Under the pieces are notes generated by a model that saw nothing but the letters and a program-made list of their open reading frames with translations, did not search any database and had not been told where the DNA came from. A DNA stretch of 64,000 nt from Bog-473 sp963754445 (GTDB taxonomy: Bacteria; Actinomycetota; Acidimicrobiia; Acidimicrobiales; RAAP-2): assembly GCA_963754445.1 (NCBI GenBank), contig CAVWFT010000001.1, positions 310,001 through 374,000 of the forward strand, in the 5' to 3' direction. The position numbers and the translations under genes are program-made. Below are positions 25,554-34,001 of this stretch, one piece after another (the stretch's first letter is position 1; the number at the start of each line of letters is the position of its first letter).

Positions 25554-27101
25554 CTACAGCTGCACTTCGATGAGATTCGGGCCCCGTTCTCGCATGCCCG
25601 TCTCGAGCGCGCTGACCAGATCTTCCGCGTTCTCCACCCGACGGGCCGGCACGCCCATGCCGCGAGCGAGATCGCAGAAGTCGAGCTCGGGATCGGTCAG
25701 ATCGAGCAGGCGGCGTGCCTGTGGACCACCGGCTTCTGCACCCACGCGGTGCAGTTCGATGTTGAGGATGGCGTAGCTGCGATTCGACAGCACGACCGTG
25801 GTCACGTTCAAACCCTCTCGGGCCTGGGTCCAGAGTGCCTGGAGCGTGTACATGGCGCTGCCGTCGGCCTGCAGCGAGAGTACCGGTCGATCGGGCGCGG
25901 CAATGGCGGCACCCACGGCCATGGGCATGCCGATGCCGATCGCCCCACCCGTGAGGGTGAGCCAATCGTGGCGAGGGCAGCCGGCGGTGGCGCCGGGAAT
26001 GAAGAGACCCGACGTGTTGCCCTCGTCCACCACGATCGTTCCTTCGAGCAGGGTGGCACCGATGGCGGCGGCCAGGGTCTCACTGTTGAGTGCGCCTCCC
26101 GGTCGCTCCGGTCGGGAGGCCAGCGCCGGCGTGGCGCCGTCGGAGGGCGCGCCGAGCGCATCGGCCAGAGCTTCGAGGGCAATGGCCGCATCCTCGCCCG
26201 GGCGGGCCAGCGTGTGCACCGTGCAGCCCATGGGCACCAGATCGCTCGCCTTGTCCGGATAGGCGAAGAAGGACACCGGTGACTTGGCGTCGACGAGGAT
26301 GAGGTGGCGCACGCCATCGAGTTGGGCCTGGGCCATTTCGGCCAGATAGGCCAGCCGCTCCACCGCCGGGATGCCCGCGCCTCGCTCGAGGTTCGACGGG
26401 AAGGTCTCGCACAACAGCGTCGCCCCCGCGGCGTTCGCGCTCCGGCTGGCGGCCGTCAGGCCCGCTGCCCGCAGCGCGCTTCCGCCGAGGAGCAGGGCGG
26501 TCCGTTCCCCCGAGCGCAACGCCTTGGCCACCTCGTCGATCGTGTCGGTCGGCACCACGGAGCGCCGGGCGACTGGGCGTGGGGGGCACGGGCCACCGGC
26601 GGTCTCGGACCACGACGCGTCCGCCGGGAGTACGAGCGTGGCCACGCAGCCGGGAGGCCCGTAGGCGGCTGCCACGGCATCGGCCGCATCGCCCGCGACG
26701 TCGTCGGCCCGCGCCGTCGATCGATACCAACCAGAGACCGCGCCGGCGATCGACGCAATGTCCGACTCGAGCGGCGCGTCGTAGCGGGTGTGATACGAGG
26801 CGTGGTCGCCCACCACGTTGACGATGGGGGTGCGGGCCCGCCGCGCGTTGTGCAGGTTGGCCACGCCGTTGCCCAGACCGGGTCCGAGGTGCAAGAGCGT
26901 GGCCGCGGGGCGACCGGCCACCCGTCCGTAGCCGTCGGCGGCCCCGGTCACCACGCCCTCGAAGAGACAGAGGACGCCCCGCATGGCCGGCACGTCATCG
27001 AGCGCGGCGACGAAATGCATCTCGGACGTGCCCGGGTTGGCGAAACACACGTCCACGCCGGCGTCGACGAGCGTGGAGATGAGGGCACGGGCACCGTTCA
27101 T
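25554..27101 (-). CDS. Thiamine-pyrophosphate enzyme (acetolactate synthase / benzoylformate decarboxylase-like)
   Basis: 515 residues with all three domains of the POX/ALS family. The N-terminal PYR domain has CFANPGTSEMHFVAAL and the catalytic Glu in LFEGVVTGAADGYGR. The middle domain follows, and the C-terminal PP domain has GGAIGIGMPMAVG and LQADGSAMYTLQALWTQ. The usual 'GDGS' is ADGS here. The SEMHF and YHTRYDAPLESDI segments resemble the group annotated as acetolactate synthase large subunit-like or benzoylformate decarboxylase-like, rather than IlvB itself, and no small subunit is present. It likely decarboxylates a 2-oxo acid. A FAD-linked oxidase gene lies 72 bases upstream on the same strand. 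Confidence 0.82.
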   Translation of the reverse strand: MNGARALISTLVDAGVDVCFANPGTSEMHFVAALDDVPAMRGVLCLFEGVVTGAADGYGRVAGRPAATLLHLGPGLGNGVANLHNARRARTPIVNVVGDHASYHTRYDAPLESDIASIAGAVSGWYRSTARADDVAGDAADAVAAAYGPPGCVATLVLPADASWSETAGGPCPPRPVARRSVVPTDTIDEVAKALRSGERTALLLGGSALRAAGLTAASRSANAAGATLLCETFPSNLERGAGIPAVERLAYLAEMAQAQLDGVRHLILVDAKSPVSFFAYPDKASDLVPMGCTVHTLARPGEDAAIALEALADALGAPSDGATPALASRPERPGGALNSETLAAAIGATLLEGTIVVDEGNTSGLFIPGATAGCPRHDWLTLTGGAIGIGMPMAVGAAIAAPDRPVLSLQADGSAMYTLQALWTQAREGLNVTTVVLSNRSYAILNIELHRVGAEAGGPQARRLLDLTDPELDFCDLARGMGVPARRVENAEDLVSALETGMRERGPNLIEVQL

Positions 27102-27173
27102 GGAGTTGCTCCTGTTCGTGGTCGGCCACTCCGGGCGCCCGGAGACGTGGTGCCGTCAGGGGACGGCAAGGAG

Positions 27174-28580
27174 TCAGGCATCGGTCGCCGCCGGGCCAAG
27201 GAGGCGACCGGGCCCGAGGATCCCGGTCGGGTCGAACACCGCCTTGATCGCCCGCATCAACTCGAGTGCATGCGGATCCTCGAGCTCGAGAAAGAAGGGC
27301 AGCTTGGCCGTCCCGATGCCGTGCTCGCCCGAGATGGCACCACCGGCGTCGACCGCCGTGCGGAAGATCTCGCGTTCGAGCGCGTGGCGCTTTTCGGCAT
27401 CGGGTTGGAAGACGGCGAGGTGCACGTTGCCGTCGCCCACGTGGCCGCAGCCGCTGATGAAGGCTCCGTGCGCAGCCCCGAGCTCGGCCACCTGGACCAG
27501 GTAGTCCGGAATGGCCGCCCGGGGGATGACGGCGTCGATGATGTCGTCCGCCCCTGCCGCCTTGGTCACGAAGAACAGCCGTTCCCGGGCCACGATCAAC
27601 TCGGAGCCGGCCTGAGGCGGAAGGACGTAGACGTCGATGGCCTCGAGGGTCTCGAGGAGTGTGCCCAGCGCTTCGGTGTCTTCGTCCAGCCGGGCGACCG
27701 AGGTCTGCTCGAGCACCACGATGAGGTAGGCCTGCGCCGCCTCCTTGACTGCGTCGGGAATCCCCAGCTCGAGACCGGCGGCGTTGGTCATGCTGGAGAG
27801 CACGAGCGCGTCCGCGTATTCGAGGATGGTCGGGTTGATCCCGCTCGCCACGATGCGGGGCACGGCGCGGGTCACGTCGGCCAGGGTGGCGAAGGGCACG
27901 AGAACGGTGGCCGAGTCGGTCGGCCGCGGCTGGACCTTGACCGTCACCTCCGTCGTGACGGCCAACGTTCCTTCGGAGCCGATCAGCAGCTGGGTCAGGT
28001 CGTAGCCGGTCGAGCACTTGACGAACTTGCCGCCGGTGCGCAGGACCGATCCGTTGGCCAACACGACCTCGAGACCCAGGACGTGGTGGCGGGTCACGCC
28101 GTAGCGGACGGCGCGCATGCCGCCGGCGTTGGTGCCGACGTTGCCGCCGAGTGATGCGCTCTGCTCGCCCGGCGACACCGGATAGGTGAGCCCGAGCGGT
28201 GCCAGCTCGGCATTCAGCTGTTCGAGTGTCACGCCCGGTTCGACCACGGCCACCTGGTTCTCGGTGTCGATCTCGCGAATGCGGTTCATCCGGTCGAAGG
28301 CGAGGAGGATGCCGTCGGCAACGGGGACGGCCGCTCCCGACAGCCCGGTCCCGCTGCCCCGGGCGATCACGGGAACGCCGCGCTCGACGGCCACCAGCAG
28401 GACCTCGACCACCTCGCTGGTCGAACCGGGCAGGACCAGGGCCAGCGGAACCTGAGGGTTGACGTTCAGTGTCTCGTCGTGGGTGTAGTCGGCGCGCACG
28501 TCGTCGCCGCTCACGACGTTGGTCTCACCGACCGCCTTGCGCAGCTGCTCGAGGAGTTCCGACATGTCCCGCGTGCTCAC
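27174..28580 (-). CDS. FAD-linked oxidase, GlcD-like (glycolate / D-lactate dehydrogenase family)
   Basis: 468 residues. The FAD_binding_4 domain has VIARGSGTGLSGAAVP, SPGEQSASLGGNVGTNAGGM and RYGVTRHHVLGLEVVLANG. The FAD-oxidase C domain contains GCGHVGDGNVHLAVF and ends with GEHGIGTAKLPFF. This is the flavoprotein type that oxidises glycolate, D-lactate or other 2-hydroxy acids to 2-oxo acids, which the next gene, a 2-oxo-acid TPP enzyme, could then process. No GlcE or GlcF partner is seen. GTG 28580 or ATG 28565 could be the start. Confidence 0.87.
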   Translation of the reverse strand: MSTRDMSELLEQLRKAVGETNVVSGDDVRADYTHDETLNVNPQVPLALVLPGSTSEVVEVLLVAVERGVPVIARGSGTGLSGAAVPVADGILLAFDRMNRIREIDTENQVAVVEPGVTLEQLNAELAPLGLTYPVSPGEQSASLGGNVGTNAGGMRAVRYGVTRHHVLGLEVVLANGSVLRTGGKFVKCSTGYDLTQLLIGSEGTLAVTTEVTVKVQPRPTDSATVLVPFATLADVTRAVPRIVASGINPTILEYADALVLSSMTNAAGLELGIPDAVKEAAQAYLIVVLEQTSVARLDEDTEALGTLLETLEAIDVYVLPPQAGSELIVARERLFFVTKAAGADDIIDAVIPRAAIPDYLVQVAELGAAHGAFISGCGHVGDGNVHLAVFQPDAEKRHALEREIFRTAVDAGGAISGEHGIGTAKLPFFLELEDPHALELMRAIKAVFDPTGILGPGRLLGPAATDA

Positions 28581-28591
28581 CTCTCGACGGA

Positions 28592-28630
28592 TCGGACGGA
28601 CCGGACCGGACCGGACCGGACCGGACCGAC
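28592..28630. repeat. Short tandem repeat of 5-bp unit CGGAC
   Basis: About seven near-perfect copies of CCGGA/CGGAC in a row directly upstream of the GlcD-like gene. Together with the second array downstream it makes the whole 243-base spacer repetitive. Copy number may vary between strains. Confidence 0.85.
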
Positions 28631-28711
28631 CTTACCGGCCGTTCGCTGCCCGGTCCCTGGTCAGTGCCCGGACCCCGGCCAGTGCCCGGACCCTGGGCAG
28701 GGACCCCGGTG

Positions 28712-28809
28712 CCGACGTGCCGGGTCCGACGTGCCGGGTCCGACGTGCCGGGTCCGACGTGCCGGGTCCGACGTGCCGGGTGCGACCCGCCGGGTGCGAC
28801 CTGCCGGTA
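28712..28809. repeat. Seven 14-bp tandem repeats
   Basis: Five perfect copies of CCGACGTGCCGGGT (28712-28781) and two variant copies (28782-28809) lie between the oxidase start and the end of the helicase gene. An imperfect repeat of a CAGTGCCCGGACCC-type unit lies just before, about 28650-28706. No protein-coding role is seen. Confidence 0.9.
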
Positions 28810-28823
28810 CCCGGCGTCCGGTC

Positions 28824-30515
28824 TCAGGTCTTGGGGGTGTCGACGCCCTCGGCCAAGCGTTGACGCAGCTCCGCCACGCGGGTCGAGACCTCCGATGCCG
28901 CGACCGGCGCGGCGTCCTTGTCCAGCAGCTCGATCGCCCGCTCGATAGGCGCCAGCCAGGGGCTCGGTCCCCGCTCGACACCACCGCCCCGGTCGCCCCC
29001 TCCGGCGTCGTTCTCGTCGCCCGAGCGTTCGAACCAGCTGCACCACAACTCGTCCTCGGAGCGGGTCAGGGCGACATAGAGGAGGCGGCGCTCCTCGTCC
29101 ACCGCAGCGGGGGTCTGGGCCGAGGCCAGAGGCATGAGGCCCGCGCTCAGTCCCGCAACGATGACCGTCTGCCACTGGAGTCCCTTGGAACGGTGGAACG
29201 TGGAGAGCACCACGTGGTCCCTGGGTGCGTCGTCGAGGGCCTCGCGGTCGTCGCGCTCCCGTTCCCGCTCACGGGCCTCGGCCGCCCCTCGGCCGGACGA
29301 TCGGGCGCGCAGGTCACTGGCCGGTCCGAGGTCGGCACCGGCCACGGCGGCCGGAACTCCGGCCGCGTCCATGGCGGCCTGCAGCTTGGTCAGCTGGGCA
29401 TTGGTCCGGGTCAGCACGGCAATGGAGGACCAACGCCGTCCGGGCGTTCGCGCCATTTTCGCCTGGTGGGCCACCCAGCGGGCCTCGTCGTCGTCGGTGG
29501 CGTGCGAGACCACACGGGGCACCGGCCCGTCGACTCGGGACGTACGCGGCGGCACGACCGCCTCGGCCGCCGCGCCGCCGGCATCGCGCAGGACCTCGGT
29601 GGCCACCGCCACCACCTGGGGGGTGCAGCGGTGGTTCTCGTCGAGGCGGATGATCTTCGTGCCCCGCAGGAGCTCGGGCAGCCGGTCGAGCAGGGTGGGG
29701 TCGGCACCGTTGAACCCGTAGACCGACTGGTTGGGGTCGCCCACGACGAAGAGGTCGGGGTCGTCGGAGAGCAGGGCCGTGAGCAACCGGAACTGGGCCG
29801 GGTTGACGTCCTGCATCTCGTCGACGAAGAGGTGGCGGCTGCGCCAGCGAATGGAGTCGGCGAACTCGCTGTCGCCGGCCAGGGCGTCCGCGCAGGCCAC
29901 GATCAGGTCGTCGAAGTCGAGCAAGCGCCGCTTGGTCCGCTCTGCTTCGTAGCGGGCGTACACCTCGGCCACCTGCTCCGGACCGACGCCGCTGCGCCGG
30001 CGGTGCCGACGTGCCTCGCCCTCGTAGCGGTCCGGAGGAACCAGCCGGGCCTTCGCCCAGCCGATCTCGCCGTCGAGCGCTCGGGTGCGTCGGGGGTCGC
30101 CGGTCATCACGTCGGCCAGGAGGCGGCGCCGGTCGGGGAGCAGGACCGGGGCCGGGCGGCCTCGCAGCTCGCGGTGCTCGCGCAGAAGGCCGAGGGCGGT
30201 GCGGTGGAACGTGCCGGCCTTGACGCCCGAGACGCCGAGCGACCAGAGCCGGGCCCGCAGCTCGTCGGCCGCCTTGCGGCTGAACGTGGTGACCAGGGTG
30301 CGGTCGGCATCGATGGAGCCGTCGCGGACCCGGCGGGCCACCCGCAGCGTCAGGACGCGGGTCTTTCCGGCGCCGGCTCCGGCCACGACGCAGAGGAGCG
30401 GCTCCTCGGACTCGATCGCCTCACGCTGAGCCAGGGTCAGGCGGTTCGCGCCGGGGAGGGCCTCCCACGTCTCGGCCTGATCTTCCGTCTGTTCTTCCAT
30501 GCCCTCGAAGGTCAT
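28824..30515 (-). CDS. UvrD/PcrA-family superfamily 1 helicase
   Basis: About 563 residues. Q-motif region LTLAQREAIE, motif I VVAGAGAGKTR, motif Ia TFSRKAADELRAR, motif II LFVDEMQDVN (DExQD type), motif III VGDPNQSVYGFNGA, motif V STFHRSKGLQWQTV and motif VI EERRLLYVALTRSEDEL are in order. It is shorter than full UvrD (about 700 aa). A charged low-complexity stretch (EARERERERDDREA) lies between motifs IV and V, where the 2B domain would be reduced. A 3'-to-5' DNA helicase for repair or restart is expected. ATG 30515 is used; GTG 30521 is an alternative. Confidence 0.9.
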   Translation of the reverse strand: MTFEGMEEQTEDQAETWEALPGANRLTLAQREAIESEEPLLCVVAGAGAGKTRVLTLRVARRVRDGSIDADRTLVTTFSRKAADELRARLWSLGVSGVKAGTFHRTALGLLREHRELRGRPAPVLLPDRRRLLADVMTGDPRRTRALDGEIGWAKARLVPPDRYEGEARRHRRRSGVGPEQVAEVYARYEAERTKRRLLDFDDLIVACADALAGDSEFADSIRWRSRHLFVDEMQDVNPAQFRLLTALLSDDPDLFVVGDPNQSVYGFNGADPTLLDRLPELLRGTKIIRLDENHRCTPQVVAVATEVLRDAGGAAAEAVVPPRTSRVDGPVPRVVSHATDDDEARWVAHQAKMARTPGRRWSSIAVLTRTNAQLTKLQAAMDAAGVPAAVAGADLGPASDLRARSSGRGAAEARERERERDDREALDDAPRDHVVLSTFHRSKGLQWQTVIVAGLSAGLMPLASAQTPAAVDEERRLLYVALTRSEDELWCSWFERSGDENDAGGGDRGGGVERGPSPWLAPIERAIELLDKDAAPVAASEVSTRVAELRQRLAEGVDTPKT

Positions 30516-30702
30516 GACCACCTCGGCAGGGTATCGAGAGGGTGCGCGTCGCGGCGCTGGCGGGACCTGCGCCTATGGTGGCCCACGGGCGGGCTCGGCG
30601 CCCGTCCGGGGTGGGGATCGAGCGCAACGCCTGGTCGTGAGGGGCGAGCACCGAACAGTGTGGGACCACGGGAGAACACGGGAGAAGGGATCGTCGAGCG
30701 GC

Positions 30703-32130
30703 GTGCGGACGAGGGAGTGCGAGGTCGTGGTGGTGGGGGCCGGGTTCTCGGGCCTCGCTGCAGCGCGCCACCTGCACCGAGCGGGTGTCGAGGTCGTGGT
30801 GCTCGAGGCGCGCCACCGGATCGGCGGGCGCTCCTTCACGGACATCACACCGGGCGGCTGCACCATCGACCGGGGTGGCCAGTGGATCGGACCCACCCAG
30901 GACCACCTGGCGGCGTTGGCCGACGAACTGGGAGTGCGCCGGTTCCGTACGTACACGACGGGACAGGGGATCGAGCTGCGCGACGGGAGCCGGAACCCCT
31001 ACGTGGGCCTGATCCCGACCTCTGATCCCGACGGCGCCGCGGAGGGCATCGCCGCCATGCTCGATCTGGACCTGGCCGCCCTCGACGTGCCCCTCGACCG
31101 CCCCTGGGAGGCCCCCGACGCCGCCGCCCTCGACGGCCGCACCCTGGCCAGCTGGTTCGACGCCACCGTCGAGTCGGCGTCGGCCCGGGCCATCCTCGAG
31201 GTGGCGGTCAAGGCCATCTTCGGGACGGGCTCGGGCGAGCTGTCCTTGCTGTTCACGCTGTTCTATCTCGGCGCGGGCGGGGGCCTCTCCAATCTGGCTC
31301 GCACCACCGGTGGGGCCCAGGAGAGCCGATTCGCCGGCGGTTCGATGCAGCTGGCGGCGGGGATGGCGGCCGAGCTGGGGGAGCGAGTGGTGCTGGGGGC
31401 GCCGGTCGAGCGGATGGCCTACGAGGTCGGTGCCCTCCCCGTCGACGGCAGCCACGTCCGGGCCGTCGCCCGCCTGGTCGACGCCACGCGGGATCCAGCC
31501 GACCCGGATGCGCCCCACGAGGTGCTGACGGTCGAGGCGGATCGGGCCGTCATGGCCCTCGCACCGGCCTTGTGCGCCCGCATCGCCTACTCGCCTCCGC
31601 TGCCCGGTGGACGGGACCAGCTGACCCAGCGGATGCCGATGGGAGCCGTGATCAAGGTGCATGCCCTCTACGACGCGCCGTTCTGGCGGGAGGACGGTCT
31701 CAACGGGCAGGTCGTGGCTCCCGGCTCGCTCATGGAGAGCGCCTTCGACAACTCGCCCGAGGACGGCGCCCACGGCGCCATCGTGGGTTTCGTCGCCGGC
31801 GACGACTGCCGTCGTTCCGAGCGAGCCGGAGCCGAATCACGTCGGGCCGCCGTGCTGGCCGGCCTCGAACGAGCTTTCGGCCCGAGGGCGGCGCAGCCGA
31901 CCGAGTACGTCGAGCAGCAATGGAACACCGAGCCCTTCACCCGGGGCGGACCCGTGGCCGTCAGCAGCCCCGGCGCGCTCACCGCACTGGGCCCAGCTCT
32001 GCGTGAACCCGTCGGCCCGCTGCACTGGGCCGGGACCGAGACGGCGACCAAGTGGTGCGGGTACCTCGACGGGGCGCTGAGCGCGGGCATCCGGGCCGCC
32101 GACGAGATCCTGGCTGCGTTCGGCCGCTGA
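30703..32130 (+). CDS. Flavin monoamine oxidase family protein
   Basis: 475 residues. The N-terminal FAD motif VVVVGAGFSGLAAARHL is followed by ARHRIGGRSFT and RGGQWIGPTQDHL (substrate/flavin site). The C-terminal FAD site is LHWAGTETATKWCGYLDGALSAGIRAA, where the Cys sits near the position that links FAD covalently in some family members. It probably oxidises a primary or polyamine to an aldehyde with release of ammonia and peroxide. GTG 30703 is preferred, with GGAGAAGGGA upstream; a frame to 30499 exists but would overlap the helicase gene. The SCP2 gene follows 109 bases downstream. Confidence 0.87.
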   Translation: MRTRECEVVVVGAGFSGLAAARHLHRAGVEVVVLEARHRIGGRSFTDITPGGCTIDRGGQWIGPTQDHLAALADELGVRRFRTYTTGQGIELRDGSRNPYVGLIPTSDPDGAAEGIAAMLDLDLAALDVPLDRPWEAPDAAALDGRTLASWFDATVESASARAILEVAVKAIFGTGSGELSLLFTLFYLGAGGGLSNLARTTGGAQESRFAGGSMQLAAGMAAELGERVVLGAPVERMAYEVGALPVDGSHVRAVARLVDATRDPADPDAPHEVLTVEADRAVMALAPALCARIAYSPPLPGGRDQLTQRMPMGAVIKVHALYDAPFWREDGLNGQVVAPGSLMESAFDNSPEDGAHGAIVGFVAGDDCRRSERAGAESRRAAVLAGLERAFGPRAAQPTEYVEQQWNTEPFTRGGPVAVSSPGALTALGPALREPVGPLHWAGTETATKWCGYLDGALSAGIRAADEILAAFGR

Positions 32131-32176
32131 GCGCCATCGGACGACACGACCCACGACCGCCGACCCCGCACGCCGA

Positions 32177-32217
32177 GACACACCACACCACACCACACCT
32201 CACCACACCACAGCACA
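32177..32217. repeat. CA-rich simple repeat
   Basis: About 40 bases of CACCACACCA-type simple repeat directly upstream of the SCP2-protein gene, strand-asymmetric (almost no G on the plus strand) and unlike the surrounding composition. It lies in the likely 5' leader of that gene. Confidence 0.8.
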
Positions 32218-32239
32218 GCGAGACGAAAAGGACGCCACG

Positions 32240-32599
32240 TTGGCCACGACCGAAGAGCTCATCGAGGCATACGCCGAATGGCGCACGCGATCGAACGACA
32301 ACCCACGCCTGAACAAAATGGTGAAGGGCTGGGACCGCGTGATCCACTTCGTCACCAGTGACACGGCGCAGACCTACACCATGCGGGTCGAAGGCCAACA
32401 GCTCTCCCCGCTCGAGACGGGTGCCGTCGGCCCACCCGACGTCATCGTGACGGGCCTCAGCGAAGACTTCTGCGACCTGTTCTGGGGCGACCTCAACCCC
32501 TCGGAGAAGTACATGAACGGCGAGATCACGCTGACGGGCTCGCAGGCCGACGTCATGCGCATCGATGCCATCTCCATGGTGGCCTTCCTCGACGCCTGA
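32240..32599 (+). CDS. SCP2 sterol-binding domain protein
   Basis: 119 residues. The pattern IHFVTSDTAQTYTMRVEGQ, PDVIVTGLSEDFCDLFWGDL and NGEITLTGSQADVMRIDAI matches the single-domain SCP-2 lipid-binding fold. The start is TTG 32240 (MATTEELIEAY) with AAAAGGA about 7 bases upstream; no ATG or GTG gives the whole domain. The family binds sterols or acyl-CoAs, and some bacterial members accompany lipid or amine catabolism. It lies between an amine oxidase and an amino-acid permease on the same strand, 10 bases before the latter, suggesting one operon. Confidence 0.8.
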   Translation: MATTEELIEAYAEWRTRSNDNPRLNKMVKGWDRVIHFVTSDTAQTYTMRVEGQQLSPLETGAVGPPDVIVTGLSEDFCDLFWGDLNPSEKYMNGEITLTGSQADVMRIDAISMVAFLDA

Positions 32600-32609
32600 T
32601 CCCGTTCCC

Positions 32610-33998
32610 GTGACCGACACCTCCCCGGTCACGCTCCGCCGCGCTCTCGGGGTGCGCACGGTCGTGACCACCTCGACCGGCCTGGCATTCGCCGCGCTCG
32701 AATACCTGGCTGCGGCGGGACTCGTGACCTATGTGGCCGGTGACTCCGCCTGGATCCCGATCGTCGTGGCGGGAGCCCTCGCCCTCCTCGCCTACGGCTT
32801 CTTCGGCGAGCTCAACGGTCTGTACCCGACGGCGGCGGCCATCCGCCTCTACATGAAGCGGGCGATGGACGACCGCGCTGCCCTCACGATCACCTTCACC
32901 TACATGACAACGATCATCCTCGTCATCGCGTCGGACGCCTTCATCGTGGGGAGCGCGCTGGCCCACGCGTTCGGCGAGCCGCCCTGGGTGGCCTCGATCT
33001 GGATCGTTGGGCTGCTCGCCGTCGCCGTGGTGACCAACCTGCGCGGCATCACGGTGGCCGGGCTGCTCCAGGACGTCGCCACCACGATCGTCATCGTGGC
33101 GACGCTCGTCATCGGGATCCTGGCCTTGACACGCAGCGGGCACCCGCTGCGTACGCCCCTCCAGCCGCTGCACGGGCACGGCTGGGCGAGCTTCCTCGAG
33201 GCGGTCGCGCTCGGTGTCTTCCTCTACAGCGCATTCGAGTGGGTGACCACCAGCGCGGAGGAGGTGCGCAGGCCGTCGTCGATCACCCGGGGCATGCTCA
33301 TCGCCATCGGCATCCTGTGCGTCGTCTGCGCGGTGGCCACCGTGGCCATGAGCCACACCCTCAGCCATGGCGAACTGACGTCGGCCTACCCGCAGCTCTA
33401 TCTCGGCGTCGCTGCGCTCGGCCACTGGGGACTGTGGGTGATGGCAGGCGTCACTGCGGTGACTGCACTCAACACGTTCAACGGCGGCTTCATCACTGCG
33501 TCGCGATTCATCTACGGCACGGCCCGCGAGGGCTCGTTGCCGCGCCCGCTTGCCTCGCTCAACGACCGGGCCGTGCCGTGGGTCCCCGTGGTGGTGCTCG
33601 GCGCTGTCTCGGCCGTGGTGGCACTCCTGGTGGCAGTGACCCACGCCTGGGCGGTGTTGGTGGCGGTGGGTGCGGCGCTCGAGGCGATGATCTACGGCGT
33701 GGCCGCCTTCTGCGCCGTGCGCCTCCGACAGCGACAGCCGGAAGTGCCCCGGCCCTTCCGCGTCCCGGGCTTGCGTGTCCTCGGGCCCGTCGGTGTCGTC
33801 CTGTTCGGTTTCCTTGCGGTCACCGCGTCGGTGTCGGTACAGGACAGGTTCGATCCGGCTCCCCTCATCGTGATCCTGGTCGCAGGCGCATGCAGCGCGA
33901 TCTACGTGTTGCGCGTCCTGCCCGGCGTCAAGGCCAAAGAGGAGGCCCGCCGGGCGGCGCGGCCACGCCGGCGTCCGACCCGGCCGAGCGAGAGGTGA
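32610..33998 (+). CDS. APC-family amino acid/amine permease
   Basis: 462 residues with about 12 membrane helices. The first helices read TGLAFAALEYLAAAGLVTYVAGD and IPIVVAGALALLAYGFFGELNG, the latter with the APC motif for ion and substrate binding. The middle has FLEAVALGVFLYSAFEWVTTSAEEV, and the C-terminus is a basic tail (RRAARPRRRPTRPSER). With the amine oxidase and SCP2 genes upstream, uptake of an amine or amino acid for oxidation is a fair inference. GTG 32610 follows the SCP2 stop by 10 bases. Confidence 0.87.
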   Translation: MTDTSPVTLRRALGVRTVVTTSTGLAFAALEYLAAAGLVTYVAGDSAWIPIVVAGALALLAYGFFGELNGLYPTAAAIRLYMKRAMDDRAALTITFTYMTTIILVIASDAFIVGSALAHAFGEPPWVASIWIVGLLAVAVVTNLRGITVAGLLQDVATTIVIVATLVIGILALTRSGHPLRTPLQPLHGHGWASFLEAVALGVFLYSAFEWVTTSAEEVRRPSSITRGMLIAIGILCVVCAVATVAMSHTLSHGELTSAYPQLYLGVAALGHWGLWVMAGVTAVTALNTFNGGFITASRFIYGTAREGSLPRPLASLNDRAVPWVPVVVLGAVSAVVALLVAVTHAWAVLVAVGAALEAMIYGVAAFCAVRLRQRQPEVPRPFRVPGLRVLGPVGVVLFGFLAVTASVSVQDRFDPAPLIVILVAGACSAIYVLRVLPGVKAKEEARRAARPRRRPTRPSER

Positions 33999-34001
33999 GC
34001 C

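Noticed and set aside
28712..28809. CRISPR array
   Set aside because: The 14-bp units are directly joined with no unique spacers, so it is a simple tandem repeat; no cas genes are near.
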